From Cristatella mucedo (Eukaryota > Bryozoa > Phylactolaemata > Cristatellidae), in NCBI GenBank assembly GCA_009760855.2, contig WPIO01000011.1, positions 6,068,501 to 6,132,500 on the forward strand: DNA of 64,000 nucleotides, written 5' to 3'. The notes under the pieces were generated by a model, which was given only the letters and a program-made list of their open reading frames with translations, did no database searches and was not told the DNA's origin. Each line of letters begins with the position of its first letter. The stretch's first letter is position 1. Below are positions 22,282 to 33,075 of this stretch, one piece after another. Position numbers and translations under genes: made by a program.

Positions 22282-22514
22282 CTGCAGTGGCCATTATGCA
22301 GTGGAGGGTCTGACGACGGCACGCACTCATCCAGTTCGCCACCACCACCGCCACCACCGCCACCAAGGTTCTGCTGCTCCTGAGCTGAACACTTTCACGA
22401 GGGCTGCTTTTTTTTTTACATTGGTCAGCACTTGTTCAAGTAAGCAGCACCAGCAAGTGCTGCCTCAGACCACAGAGCAAGAAACTGTTAGTTGCAGCGG
22501 AATCATCGGTTGCA

Positions 22515-22540
22515 GGGGGGGGGGGTGGGGTGGGGTGGGT
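22515..22540 (+). other. G-quadruplex-type G run
   Basis: A run of 11 G followed by T-separated GGGG, GGGG and GGG blocks meets the usual four-tract G4 pattern. Confidence 0.7.
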
Positions 22541-23500
22541 GCTGTTTCTTGGGCACGTGGCCGAACTGACTGCTCACGACAGGCAGGCAAGTGAGAGGAG
22601 AAATGCGTTTTCCTTGATGCAGGCTCGGCTACAGCAAGGGAAGGCAGGCTGCAGCCGAGCCTTTCAAGCGCATGCCGTCACTGTGCTGACGTAATGCTAA
22701 TTCACTGCTGACCAGAACTTGCTTTCGAGCCACACGGCCGGCCGACATACCACGTTAATAGCACAATGAGCTGAATGCGTTCAACTTGTCAGCCTAGAGT
22801 GTTATTCCTCCTTGCTCAAAGGCAGGCACTGCCACCTCACGGCTGAGTGCCATCCGTAAACCTGGGCCCTCGTCTCAGACTCGAGTGGTCCGCTTGCTTA
22901 TCATTATCCTAACTAGTGTCATGCACCAAGCAATCAGCCACTGCATCGCAATGGCATGACTGACGGTAAGAGCAACAACAATGTACGTCCCATGGTCTTG
23001 ATGATGATCTACGATGCACGGAGGCCATCTAGCCGCCAGCGCCGAGGCGATTCATTTGAATGCTGCCACCCACGGCCCAGCACTGCATGCGTTCCAGTGA
23101 GCATCCGAGCAGCTGCCTGCCTGTCCACTCTCTGTCCACGCAGCGATGAAACCTTGACGTCTCGGTGGTGGAACAGGTCCGCGCCTCTGGCCTAATAATG
23201 GCTCGCGCTAATCGGTGGCCAATCGTTGACCCGGTCAGAAGGCAGTAAGCAGGGAGCAGCACTGCTTACTCCTGCATTTGCCGGCTTTGCCTTTGAAAGC
23301 TGGTCGCGACTCTGCTGCCGCGTAGCAACTGCGACTGCGCTCACAGAGCCAAGTACTTGTGTGACCGTGTGCATGATGTATTGCTGCTGCTATGCCTGGG
23401 TGAATGTCAGTTGGCACCGTGTTACACTGGTCATATCAGGTAAGGCATGTCCAGTGCCATGGACTACCAAGTGCTCACTATCTATGTGACTAATCATTAC
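22541..23500. other. No recognisable feature
   Basis: Mixed sequence, probably intronic. Frames around 23029-23629 on the minus strand lack matching splice borders, apart from the weak exon listed next. Confidence 0.3.
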
Positions 23501-23535
23501 ATGGTGCTGGCGGTGAAACTTCTTCGGTGCTTCTT
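23501..23535 (-). CDS. Weak candidate 35-nt exon
   Basis: Strong-looking acceptor (TGTTCCCAATTTTTACTGTAG) and a possible donor CAT|GTAATG bracket 35 nt. All three phases can be read (phase 0 gives KKHRRSFTAST). It would shift the frame into the exon at 22.3 kb towards its less protein-like frame, so it may be a decoy or alternatively spliced. Confidence 0.2.
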
Positions 23536-24318
23536 CTACAGTAAAAATTGGGAACAGCTGGATTTGGCCTCGGATTTTCGATTTAGTTTTGAGATGCAGG
23601 GCCGAGCCGGCTTGGCTTTTCGGATGCATCTCTTAAGTGGAGGTTGGTAATGGAGAAACAATGAGGTCATCATGTATAGACAGCAGCATTCTTGAGGTGC
23701 TGGTTGGAATGGGCTGATGATCCTGGAAAGGTGGTTAGAAATAGGTGCCCAAGGGAGGGAATTTCACAGCTACTTTCACATTTCTGCATTTTTTTCAACC
23801 TGTTAACCGGTTGCCCTAACCAATATGATTCTCCCACGGGGTTCCAGTTCACTCCGTGTGAATTCCATATGTGCATTCAACAGCTGCAAGTCGCTAACTC
23901 GAGAGTGGGTGAATCTGAACGTGGCTCTCCAATATTGGTCGATGGTGGTCGTTTGTATACGATTTTGAAGTGGCTCATACACATGACATTCTATTCTTAA
24001 TCAGTGGAAATTTCTCAAAACTCTAGGAGTGGGCGTGGCATGACATGTCATGCAGTTCGGGTGAATGCACAGCACGAGCCCTGCAAGAGGGAACCCGCGA
24101 TGCACAGTGATACACATGTTTGCCACCGGAGTCGCCGTTTACTCGCAAATGCAGCATTTCAGGCTGGCCTGTGCCGCGCAGGCCCGCACTTCAAAATCGG
24201 CACTACCTCACGACAGCCAGAGGTTCGATCGCTTGCGGTTGGTCGCAGCCGAGGCACTACATCGCGCACCATGCCTGTCCGCCTCGAACGTGGGTCGTGC
24301 TCGAGTGCGCAGCCTCAC

Positions 24319-24534
24319 CTTGGGCAGCGGCTGTCCCTCCTCGAGCATCCTCATCATCTCGTCTGGCCGAAGGTCTGCTGGATCAGCAGGTGCAACAAAG
24401 CACAGGGAGCTGCTGCTGGCTGCAGCAGCAGCTGCAGCAGCTGCTGCTGCTGCAGCTGCTGGGGATGCAGCAGCTGCTGGCTGGCCGGTGGCTAGTTTCT
24501 GCACATCGTCCTTTACGTGGAGCAAGGTCATGTT
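24319..24534 (-). CDS. Candidate exon (72 codons) with poly-Ala tract, unknown protein
   Basis: Strongest exon candidate. Acceptor GCTGTCTTCTGCAG and consensus donor AAG|GTGAGG give 216 nt in phase 0 at both ends. Order: NMTLLHVKDDVQKLATGQP, a 20-residue-scale Ala/Ser tract encoded by GCAGCT/GCTGCA repeats, then SLCFVAPADPADLRPDEMMR and MLEEGQPLPK. The last segment (acidic helix, then Gly and Pro) vaguely recalls the short C-terminal helix-GxxxP motif of PEX14-type proteins, but this is only a resemblance. It joins in frame to the exon at 26053-26099. Confidence 0.73.
24405..24485. repeat. GCAGCT/CTG trinucleotide-type repeat inside candidate exon
   Basis: Imperfect CAGCTGCTG/GCAGCAGCT run coding for Ala and Ser on the minus strand. 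It is self-complementary, since CAGCTG is palindromic, and probably length-variable. Confidence 0.85.
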
Positions 24535-25925
24535 CTGCAGAAGACAGCAGCAGAGCATCAGTGGCTGCTATCATTTGCAGCTAGCCAGAAAGTGGTATAC
24601 GATTGGCACTGGGTCAGTGAAATACAAGATGTTGGTTGGGGCCGCCTGCCTGTGAGCCGAGAACTCTCGAGCATGCTCAAAAAGCCTCTAATCTCCAATC
24701 GATGCACTGCTGATAGGCCCATGGTGGACAGCTCGCTGGCAGGTATGCATGCCATGCAGGAGTCCAGCAAACTGGCCAACTGGGAGTGGTCTCGCCGACC
24801 GTGGACTGCCTCGTAGTACACCAGCAAATCATGACTGCATTATGAGATGGAATGCACATGGGCTGGAAATAGTGGCACATAAGAGGAATGAATGAACAGC
24901 CGGATGTGCCTCAACCAATCCGTGCAGGCTCCCAGCCCACAGAGGATCACAGAAAGCACATGGCACACCAGAGACAGCATCAAAGAATCTAAGATGTCTA
25001 AGACGCTAAGTGCCAGTTGAGGCACTCACTGCCTTATTTTGCCAGCTGAAGGTGTGCAAGTCTTACTGCCCCAGGCAGCCGGGTGTGTTTCAGTACAGAG
25101 AGACCTTTGCTGCCGGTTCTAGCCCTTCGAGCAGGTGACAGAGAAGCGCACAGCAAGCCGTGCCAAGCTGAATTGCAGCTAGAGCTGTGTGGCACTCCCC
25201 TCCGAAACCCGACAGTTAAACTCTGTGCACCCACCGGCAGCCGATGCTTCATTCTTCTTCTCCGGAGGAGTAGCAGCCAGCAGGATGAAGGATCTGACTT
25301 TGACGAGCAACCCTGGCTGTGGACTCGGGGTCACTGCCATGCTCCGAGGATCGGTGCAGTGCAGCCAGCCACCTTCTTCCTATCCTTCCTTTCTGCCCTT
25401 CGCCCTCTTCCTTCCCTAGCTAGCCATGTCCTTCTTTTGGCAGAGCCAGCCGGAGTTTGTGCAGCCTGCTATTTGGCTCTTACATCGAAGCTCGTCTAGT
25501 TGCTCGGCCGAAACTATTCGTGGAAACTGTTTTGCGAAACGCCCTTGGGAAGGAATGGCGCTGAAAGTAAATGCTGTAAATTAAAATGGGCGAGTTCCAA
25601 GAATTTGCCTCCTTGTCTGGGGTTGCTAGGGCCTAGGTTGAGAAATTTTGGATGCGTTAGGAGCCAGAACATACAGCACGGCCCGGCCCGTAAATTCCCG
25701 AGTTCCTCACTACAACCACAACAGTGCTGCTGCCACGGCTGATTGGCCTTGGCCATAGTCCTATGCAGGACCAGAGCCTGAGACAAAATCTGCAGATCGA
25801 TTCAGTCGTGCGGCGGGCATGCTTAGGTCGAGGAGGCCTGGATCGTCGTGAGCTAGCTTCGTGGCCAGCCAAGCGAGCCCTCAGGTCGGCATGATGTCAT
25901 GACTGGCAAAAGAGGGGAAGACCAT
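24535..25925. other. No recognisable feature
   Basis: Mixed sequence, probably intronic. Plus-strand frame 25083-25499 and minus frame 25514-25786 lack splice or family support. Confidence 0.3.
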
Positions 25926-26020
25926 CTGCTATTGCTCTTCCCCTCTTTGCAAAGAGGTAAAGGACTTTGGCTCTCTTTACAAAGAGGGAAAGAACCTTGG
26001 CTCTCTTCACAAAGAGAACC
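25926..26020. repeat. Tandem mini-hairpin repeat, three to four units
   Basis: Units of about 25-35 bp each hold a palindrome of the type CTCTTTGCAAAGAG or CTCTTTACAAAGAG, separated by GGTAAAGGACTTTGG-like spacers. It lies about 32 bp downstream of the donor of the 47-nt candidate exon on the minus strand. Confidence 0.85.
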
Positions 26021-26052
26021 TCGGCTGTCTGTACAAATTGCTGGGCACTTAC

Positions 26053-26099
26053 AGTGATGAAACGACGCTTGGCTGCTGCTGCAGCTACAGCATTGGCAG
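26053..26099 (-). CDS. Candidate 47-nt exon, Ala-rich
   Basis: Acceptor TTCTCCTGTTACTTCAG and near-perfect donor ACT|GTAAGTG bracket 47 nt. After a 2-nt leader it encodes ANAVAAAAAKRRFIT and ends in phase 0. That joins in frame to the exon at 24319-24534. The leader fits the 1-nt overhang of the exon at 26880-26967. Confidence 0.52.
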
Positions 26100-26879
26100 C
26101 TGAAGTAACAGGAGAAAATGAGTTCTTCATCTGACTTTGGTAGACGTAGCCACAAGGCTACAACCCAAATTCGGTCACATTGTTCTAAGCATTTGGGCAT
26201 TGAGAGATTAGATGATTAGACTTTCACTGACATTACTCTGTGTCAGCTGGGTACGGCTGAGCGCGGCTGCAGCCAGCGGTGCAGCACACCTTTCCTTGAC
26301 ATGGCCTGTGTAGCTTGGCCTCTATTGTACCTGCTTGCCCTGCAGGACAACAGCTGCTGAATGGATCCAACACAGTGGCAGCCTGTTCAAATCTAACCAG
26401 GTAAAAACTTGAAGCCAGCAAGGCCCAGATAGAATGCTGTAACTGCTATTACAGTACCAGGGATCTTATTCACAGTTGTTTATGCTCTCAGATTGCTGAC
26501 AAACACAAAAGTTAATTACCGACACATCGCTGCCCACACCCCTATTGTCCAATGTGCACTTTTGATAGAGCAGTTTCTTTCTGCACCCACGGCCACTGTG
26601 CGGCTGCTTTGGAATCCCGGCATCATGAACAAGCAGTTGCCAGAGGCTAGCAGTGACCAACCAAGCTCAGGCGGAGCCACAAAGGGCCAGAGCCATAAGA
26701 AAGGAAAGACAATATTTGCTCAACAGCTTCGTTCCAATGTGCTCAGATCGAGTAGCAGAGGCTGCAAGCGATCCACTTGCTTCTCTGGCAGACGGCACAA
26801 CAGCTGCAGCAATCTTGGGTCTTGGGTCTGAGAAGTGGTCTTAGAGCCGGGAGGGAAACTCTGGCCTGTGCTGTCAAAC

Positions 26880-26967
26880 CAATATCCGGCTCAGGCACTG
26901 GAGAGTGTGCCTCAGCCAGTGCTCCATCGCTGGAGGCCGGCGTCACTTCAGGCTTCGGGCGAGTCGA
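26880..26967 (-). CDS. Candidate exon (29 codons), Pro-rich linker
   Basis: Acceptor GAGTTCTTCGACTTCCTCAG is followed in phase 0 by STRPKPEVTPASSDGALAEA and HSPVPEPDI, ending one nucleotide into a codon at a weak donor TTG|GTTTGA. Phases match the exons at 29665-29899 (ends phase 0) and 26053-26099 (2-nt leader). The low-complexity Pro/Ala/Ser content suggests a linker. A neighbouring minus frame after TTCTCAG at about 26833 reads PRLLQLLCRLPEKQVDRLQP and could be an alternative exon. Confidence 0.4.
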
Positions 26968-27239
26968 CTGAGGAAGTCGAAGAACTCCTGCCAATCTGTT
27001 TTACAGCAGTCCCTGTAGCAGCAGCTCACTGCCGCCGCCAGCATGCAAGCCAGAGTGCAAGCAAGCGAGAATTCCTCGGGGTGCTGGTGCTTGCTCTTGG
27101 ACGCCAATTCGTTCACTCAGACATGCATCTCAGCTAGCAACCATTGTCTGAGACTAAGCAAAGAAGCCGGCAACCTGCACGAAGGTTGACACCTTTCCCA
27201 TCAGGGAGGGAGAGGCGTTTGGTTCTAGAGGTACCCCAG

Positions 27240-27333
27240 CAGCTGCCATTACAAATGTGAAGTGCCTAGAAATGCATTGAGTTCTCTGAGGGCACTATAT
27301 CAAGTGCATTATTATTATCATTATTATTATTGC
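27240..27333 (+). mobile_element. LINE-A 3' tail fragment
   Basis: Holds CAAATGTGAAGTGCCTAGAA, TTGAGTTCTCTGAGGGCACT and an ATTATTATCATTATTATTAT tail. About 90 bp, with no coding part. Confidence 0.85.
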
Positions 27334-27646
27334 ATTTAATATTGATGCTGCTTCTGCTACGGCCACAGCTAGTTACCTCTATTCATCCAACTCCGGTAAC
27401 CTCAACATGAAGGCTGCCCATGCGATTCGAGCTGAGAGGAGGCAGGGGACCACGACACACACAAGCAGCAGAAGGAGTAGCATATGAACATGCTGATGTG
27501 AAGCAGCAGGTGCTGGAGGAGGAGCAGCAGCAGGAGCAGCAGCAGGAGCGAGGAGCAGGAGCGAGGAGCAGGAAATAGATCGGTTTGGGGACACATTCTG
27601 AGTATGATGCAGTAGCTAATCTCCAGAAAATAAGAAAGAACTGTGC

Positions 27647-27803
27647 GCTGATTTAACAGCCCCATTTGTATACTAGCAGAAGAGCCTTGACGGCAATTGC
27701 CACCTACTGCTTGCACTGGGCAATACAGGTTCGCCTACTGCAGGATTCGAACACATCTCCTGGGTCATGAAAAACCGCAGACCTTACGGCTGAGCTAATC
27801 TCC
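27647..27803 (-). mobile_element. SINE-B copy
   Basis: Matches SINE-B from GCTGATTTAACAGCCCC (3' end) to the degenerate head at TTACGGCTGAGCTAATC. B-box-like CAGGATTCGAACA and the mini-hairpin GCC-GTCAA-GGC are present. Confidence 0.75.
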
Positions 27804-28004
27804 ATAAGCCAGGCTGAGCACCCGAAAGTGGCAGCATGGCTGTAATTTAAGGCGACTTGCCCGGCTGCACAGAGTAAGGCAGGAAGACCAATCTGAGGCA
27901 TTGAAAGAAGGAGAGAGTAATGGGGGAGAGGGAAACAAGTGAGGAGGAGAAATTCAGATGAGAAAGAGGGCAGAATAGTGAGTGGAGCAAACCAGAAGAA
28001 AATG

Positions 28005-28085
28005 ACTGTGGCCGGATGCGAACCACCGATTTAGCTTGCAGTCTCTCTTCGCGACATGTCACCAGACGACCATGATAGGGGCATG
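28005..28085 (-). mobile_element. tRNA-like SINE-head remnant
   Basis: Minus strand holds TGGTCGTCTGGTGACATG and GGTGGTTCGCATCC at tRNA A-box/B-box-like spacing. The acceptor stem does not pair, so it is judged a SINE head and not a tRNA gene. Confidence 0.4.
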
Positions 28086-28673
28086 TCCTGCAGCTCTGCA
28101 CCTACCCCTATTGCATCCCTGTGGCATGTTGGTGGGCTAGAAAAGGTTTACAGCTTGGACATCTAGGCGACATAGTCCTTGTCTGCTTGCAGATGCATGC
28201 CTCTGTGAGCAACAATGCAGCAGACCCTTAATGGAGCAGGTTACCAGGCAGTGACACATCTAATAGTTAAGAATACCTGTTGTCTGGCACACTGGCACTG
28301 GGCAAGAGTTGCACGAAGCACATGGCCCTTCGGCCAAGTGGTGAGATGATGGAAAGGGGGCACACTCGCACTATATATGGAAGCAAAAAAGCACAAATAA
28401 GCGAAGACAGCAGATGCCCACAAAATTACAAACACCGGGCCCCGGAAAAACCAAATGAATTTCGCCTTTACGCTGTATCCTCAGTTACGACTGGCAGAGA
28501 GCAACAGCAGATAAGCCTCCACAGGATTTTCTATTATTGGTCAGAAGCCGAAGCTTGGGTGCCTGCAAGTCAACCTGAAATCTCCGGTGCCGGTTACTGC
28601 CTCCTAGGAGTGGATCCGATCGTCACCCCATCATAACTCGTCCCTCCCTACACGTGGTGCATGTGCAAAAGAG

Positions 28674-29035
<362 letters not shown>

Positions 29036-29664
29036 CGTTCGAGTTGCATGGCAGCAGTGTGGGTAGCTGGTGCTGTCCCAGCATCTCGCCGAGTCAATCG
29101 CCGACCTCGGGTGGCAGGCCTGCATAGCACTACCTATCCACCTTTGCTGCAAGTGTCTCAGGTCTGGAAACTTTGTAATTCCAAAAAATCACCCTGGAGG
29201 AACAGTCAGCCAGGCGAGGCCATCAGCATGCACAGTCTCAATACAGCTAACCTGACGCCCCGGGGCAGGTGCTCGGACCTGCAGCAGCCAGTGGCAGCAG
29301 CCCCAAGGCAGGTGCTCGGACCGGACTACCCAGAGCCAGCGATATGGCCGGCAAGAAAGTCTTGCAACAGGTAGCAGCAGGTAGCTACAGGTGATCGCAG
29401 GCGATTGCAGGGAGCAGCAGGTAGCTAGCATCTTGCAGCAGCAGCACTTGGGTGCTTTGCCCAAAGCGATTGAGCGTCGGAATGCCTGGCCGGCGGAGTC
29501 AATATTTGCACCCTCATACACAAACATTACGTCTAAATCCTCTCAATCAATAGCCACACAGCACCGACGAAGGCTCGCTGACGCAGCTGCCGCCGGCCGC
29601 CGACCGCAGGCTGTATCAACCAGTGGGCCGAGTCGGCCGGCCGCCGAGGACACATTTCCCATAC

Positions 29665-29899
29665 CTTGCGAAAGTGATGGAGCACGTCCATTGTTTCAGT
29701 TTGGAACTCGGTCGTCCATTCTTTGGGCCGGAGCACGATCCTCTCAGGCAGGCCGCTCTCGGAAGCGTTGAGCCGGAATACCAAAACATCGCCGGCGGCC
29801 TGGCAAGCGCCCAACGGCCAGAGTTTAGCCTCCTCGCTGCCGCCGACGAGCAAGGCGTGCGAGCGGTTGCTCGAGCGCTCGCTCGAGCAACCGGCGGCG
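29665..29899 (-). CDS. Candidate exon (78 codons), unknown protein
   Basis: Unrecognised. An acceptor-like GACGTTGCAG precedes a 1-nt leader and 78 codons ending at a good donor AAG|GTATGGG. Segments include HALLVGGSEEAKLWPLGACQ, AAGDVLVFRLNASESGLPER, IVLRPKEWTTEFQTETMDVL and HHFRK. The mixed charged and aromatic composition is clearly protein-like. The 3' phase (0) matches the exon at 26880-26967. The 5' phase does not match the TM exon at 32799-32930, so an exon is missing between them or the acceptor differs. A possible further exon reading MFVYEGANIDSAGQAFRR lies at about 29446-29527. Confidence 0.58.
29865..29892. repeat. 28-bp palindrome in candidate exon
   Basis: Arms GGTTGCTCGAGC and GCTCGAGCAACC with a 4-nt loop. 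On the minus strand it encodes the Ser/Glu/Arg-rich start of the exon. Confidence 0.85.
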
Positions 29900-29994
29900 C
29901 TGCAACGTCTGCAGGCTGCTTCGCGAGCCGAGCAAGTGCCGGGCGCTGTATTGAGCGAGGTTCATTCGAACTAGCGCCAGCAGCGACGTTCCGA

Positions 29995-30087
29995 CAGCAG
30001 TGACGAAGCACCTGTTGTTTCGGGACTCGAACCCACGACCGGCTGCGGTCAAGGGCAGGCACCTTATCCCCGCCAGATCTAAGGCTC
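29995..30087 (-). mobile_element. SINE-B head fragment
   Basis: Contains GGGACTCGAACCCACGACC (B box side) and GGCACCTTATCCCCGCCAGAT (head side), plus a divergent CAGCAGTGACGAAG body. The 3' hairpin part is not recognisable. Confidence 0.5.
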
Positions 30088-30299
30088 AGGGTCTCGGTGG
30101 CACTCTTCGATGTGTATCTGAAGCAGGCGTGATCGGCTCTATCGCGAACCGAAACCTGCGGCTCGCTGTGTCACAACTCGCTCTTCCAGTTACCGAAGCG
30201 AAGTTCGTTCGCAAGCGTCAATTTTCGCCGCTACCTATGCATCTCGGGTGGCTCAGTATGTACGCCCGGAGTCATGTGATAAGTAAAGGAATTCTGACA

Positions 30300-30477
30300 G
30301 CAGCTGTCGGAGGCCGGAAATTCGCTCCTTCTGAGGGAATAAATCTATGAGCAATAATGCATGGCGCCGAGATGAGCTTCTGACAAGCGTCAGCTCGCGG
30401 CGCCCTCTAGAATCCTCAAGAGTGGGCTTCACAAACACCTGGCAGCAGAAACCGAAGCGAATGTACACTTCCGGCAC
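30300..30477 (-). other. Open frame with acceptor, possible exon
   Basis: The minus strand is open with protein-like content after an acceptor CGGTTTCTGCTGCCAG at about 30439: VFVKPTLEDSRGRRELTLVR then SSSRRHALLLIDLF. Phase 0 would follow the TM exon. No convincing donor was found and the frame stops at 30253. Confidence 0.25.
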
Positions 30478-30535
30478 ACTTGGGGCATTGCCGTTGGCCT
30501 ACTGCCCGCAAAGCTAATTGTCCGTCTAAATTCGT

Positions 30536-31256
30536 CTAAATTGTTGGAATCTGGGCTTGCTTAGGTAAGGACATTGCAGCCGCCGTGCTGGTCCACGTAT
30601 TCAGTGACGTACCGTCTGGACTTCTTTAATTCTCCACTTATGCAGGTCTTCAAGCTCATGCAATGAGACGTTCACAGTGGGTGCTAATCTCGGCGCTTAG
30701 ACTCGTCGGTCGTGAGCATCTGTGCAGCTACACTTCTCACTGGCCTGCAAACTTCTCACTGGCCTGCCAATTCTCACTGGCCTGCACTGGCTGTCCACAT
30801 TGACTCGAAGACTATATCGTCCGCTTATAAATCGCTTCGATCTCTGTCTTGCACTCTGTGAAATGCAGCCTGGTCAAGCTCTGCATCATACCGCTAGCTC
30901 TTCTAATTCTAGTCATCTAGCTCCGCCTTACGCCAACGTCAAAAGCTTAGGAGACCGCGCCTTCAGTTATGCACGCTCACAAAGCGCTGGACTCAGTAAC
31001 GACTGACATCACGACAGACCCTGACTCGGCGACATTTTCAATGTAGCTAGAACCGCCCCTGCTCCTCGCGGCACTAGCTCGCTCGGTCCGCTCGAATCGC
31101 TCATCGTGTGCTTCTGCTTGCTGCATTTGCGTCCTGTCATAACCAATCGACTCCCTTTCTTTCCAGCACGTGACAAGTGCCCACAACAATTTATTTCCGT
31201 CAGGCTACACCACACAAGTCTCGCTAGTACGACTCTTATTATTGCTATTATTATAA
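30536..31256 (+). mobile_element. LINE-A copy, highly diverged
   Basis: Recognisable pieces are GGGCTTGCTTAGGTAAGGAC, GTCTGGACTTCTTTAATTCT and the late block AAAAGCTTAGGAGACCGCGC. It ends in a TTATTATTGCTATTATTATA tail. The frame is destroyed. Confidence 0.6.
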
Positions 31257-31510
31257 TTCTATGGCACTTCAATGTTATCCCTGCCACATCTCGAAAACTT
31301 CCTGTGCCATGCTCGACAAAGCCGACCCGGTTTTAGAGACCGGTTGACTAACTGGGCCGGCAGGTGGAGCTCGCTGGGACGCGTGAACCGCCGAGATCGG
31401 TGGGGGATGGAGGGCGCGGGCGGGGCGCGCACCGTTGCTAACCCCCGGCAGTTGGCGGCACTTGCTGACCAACGCGGCTCGCGTCACCTTCGCACGAGCC
31501 GACGGACGAG

Positions 31511-31622
31511 CGACGGCCGCTCAAGCGCGCGATCTTACGCGCTCGAGCGGCCGTCGGTCGCCGCCGCACGCGAGATCGCCGCCGCCGCCGCCGCACGCGA
31601 GATCGCCGCCGCCGCCGCCGCG
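31511..31622. repeat. GC-rich palindrome and (GCC)n with 27-bp direct repeat
   Basis: An inverted repeat with arms CGACGGCCGCTC and GAGCGGCCGTCG (31511-31556) is followed by two near-identical units of GCACGCGAGATCGCCGCCGC and surrounding GCC repeats. Ala/Pro frames here are low-complexity. Confidence 0.8.
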
Positions 31623-32027
31623 TTTGACAGGTGAGCTCGCTCTCGGGGCCATGGCTTTCGCGCCTTCAGCCAGTAGCGGCGACGTCCCGGCGGCGGCAGG
31701 CCGGCCTGGGCCGGCCCGAGTCGAACTGTTCCCGTTCCTCCTTTCTCCCGCTGCCACCGCCGCCGCTGCGCCCGCTGCTCAGCTCCGAAGCTCCTCGTGT
31801 AGTGAGGAAGACGGCGGGGAAAAAAGGTGCCCGACGCCGCCGCCGCCTCGCGGGACGCGCTATCGAATTCCGCTGCCGCGAGCGCGCGAGCGAGGAAATG
31901 CCGTCGCAGCCGGGCGGGCTGTAGTCCGGCGGGACCGGCCAGACGCTCGGGCGGGCGGATACTGCGACGTCTCGACGTCGGCCTGCGGCGCCGGCGAAAC
32001 TCGAACGGGACGCGGCCGCTTCAGCCT

Positions 32028-32310
<283 letters not shown>

Positions 32311-32798
32311 CGTTAAGAGAGCGCCGCCGCAGCCGGCGGCCGCGACGATTCGCCGCGCGGTGCCAGCACCCTGTCGGCGCCACGCGGCGAAGCCGTCCCG
32401 TCGTCGGTTCGGCGGGCGCCGACGGCGGCAATTTGCTGCTCTGACTGAGCGAGCGCGTTCTGCCGCCGCACGTCCTGCGCTCGCGGCGGAGGCGACAGCG
32501 AGCGCTACCCGAGCTAGGTCGTCGGTCGGTGCGCGACGACGCCGTTGTGGTCGGCCGAGAGGGTGACTGCGCCTAGCGGCGGCGGCGGAAACGGCCGCGC
32601 CGGCTCGACTAGCGACTAAGCGGAGGCACCACTTCGGAGGACGTCGACGTCGGCTGCGAGGCGCCCGATAGCAGCTACGCCGCCTTCAGCTCGCAGCCGC
32701 GAGGGTGCCGCCGACGGCGGGCGGCGGCGGCGAAAGTGACCAGCGCGCCGCTCAGCCCCGGGCGCACGCGCCGTCCTCAGCTGCATCAGACCACTCAC

Positions 32799-32930
32799 CT
32801 CGTCCGATCCGGCCACAGAGCCGGCGGTCGGGTCCCAGTACACGAGAAGGCACGCTGCGGTAACGGCGGCGGCGACGACAGACAGGCCGACGGCGACCAG
32901 CGGCGCGCAGACTCGCCGTTTGGCCCACAC
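32799..32930 (-). CDS. Candidate exon 2, single transmembrane segment
   Basis: Acceptor CACTCCGCGTCGCAG and perfect donor GAG|GTGAGT give 132 nt (44 codons) in phase 0 at both ends. It encodes VWAKRRVCAPLVAVGLSVVA, AAVTAACLLVYW and DPTAGSVAGSDE. The middle is a roughly 22-residue hydrophobic span preceded by K-R-R, typical of a signal anchor (type II) or an uncleaved signal peptide. The protein family is not recognised. Confidence 0.6.
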
Positions 32931-33036
32931 CTGCGACGCGGAGTGAGCACTCGCGCTGAGCTTGCGCCGATCGGCGGCCGCCGCGGCCGCCGCGGCCGCC
33001 GAAATGCCGAGAGGCCGCCGCACCGCTTCGCCTCAC

Positions 33037-33075
33037 CCTTCTGGTCAGCACGACCTTCACGACCTTTTTCTGCAT
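33037..33075 (-). CDS. Candidate exon 1 with start codon
   Basis: ATG at 33075 in the context CCAGGATGC starts MQKKVVKVVLTRR, ending at a donor AGG|GTGAGG. The 106-nt intron to 32930 is similar in length to the 97-nt intron proposed near 17.1 kb. Splicing in phase 0 gives a basic N-terminus before the membrane span. Without splicing, the frame runs into Ala/Gly/Arg-rich translation of GC repeats. This start was chosen because it is the only ATG that feeds the hydrophobic exon in frame. Confidence 0.5.

Noticed and set aside
24319-24345. Assignment of the exon to PEX14 or a PEX14-like protein
   Set aside because: Only a short acidic-helix plus G-x-P-L-P pattern is similar; other exons do not match what is known of PEX14.
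28005-28085. Possible tRNA gene on the minus strand
   Set aside because: Box spacing is tRNA-like but the terminal stem does not pair; listed only as a SINE-head remnant.
30000-30087. Possible tRNA gene
   Set aside because: A/B-box-like parts match SINE heads; no acceptor-stem pairing and no intact cloverleaf.
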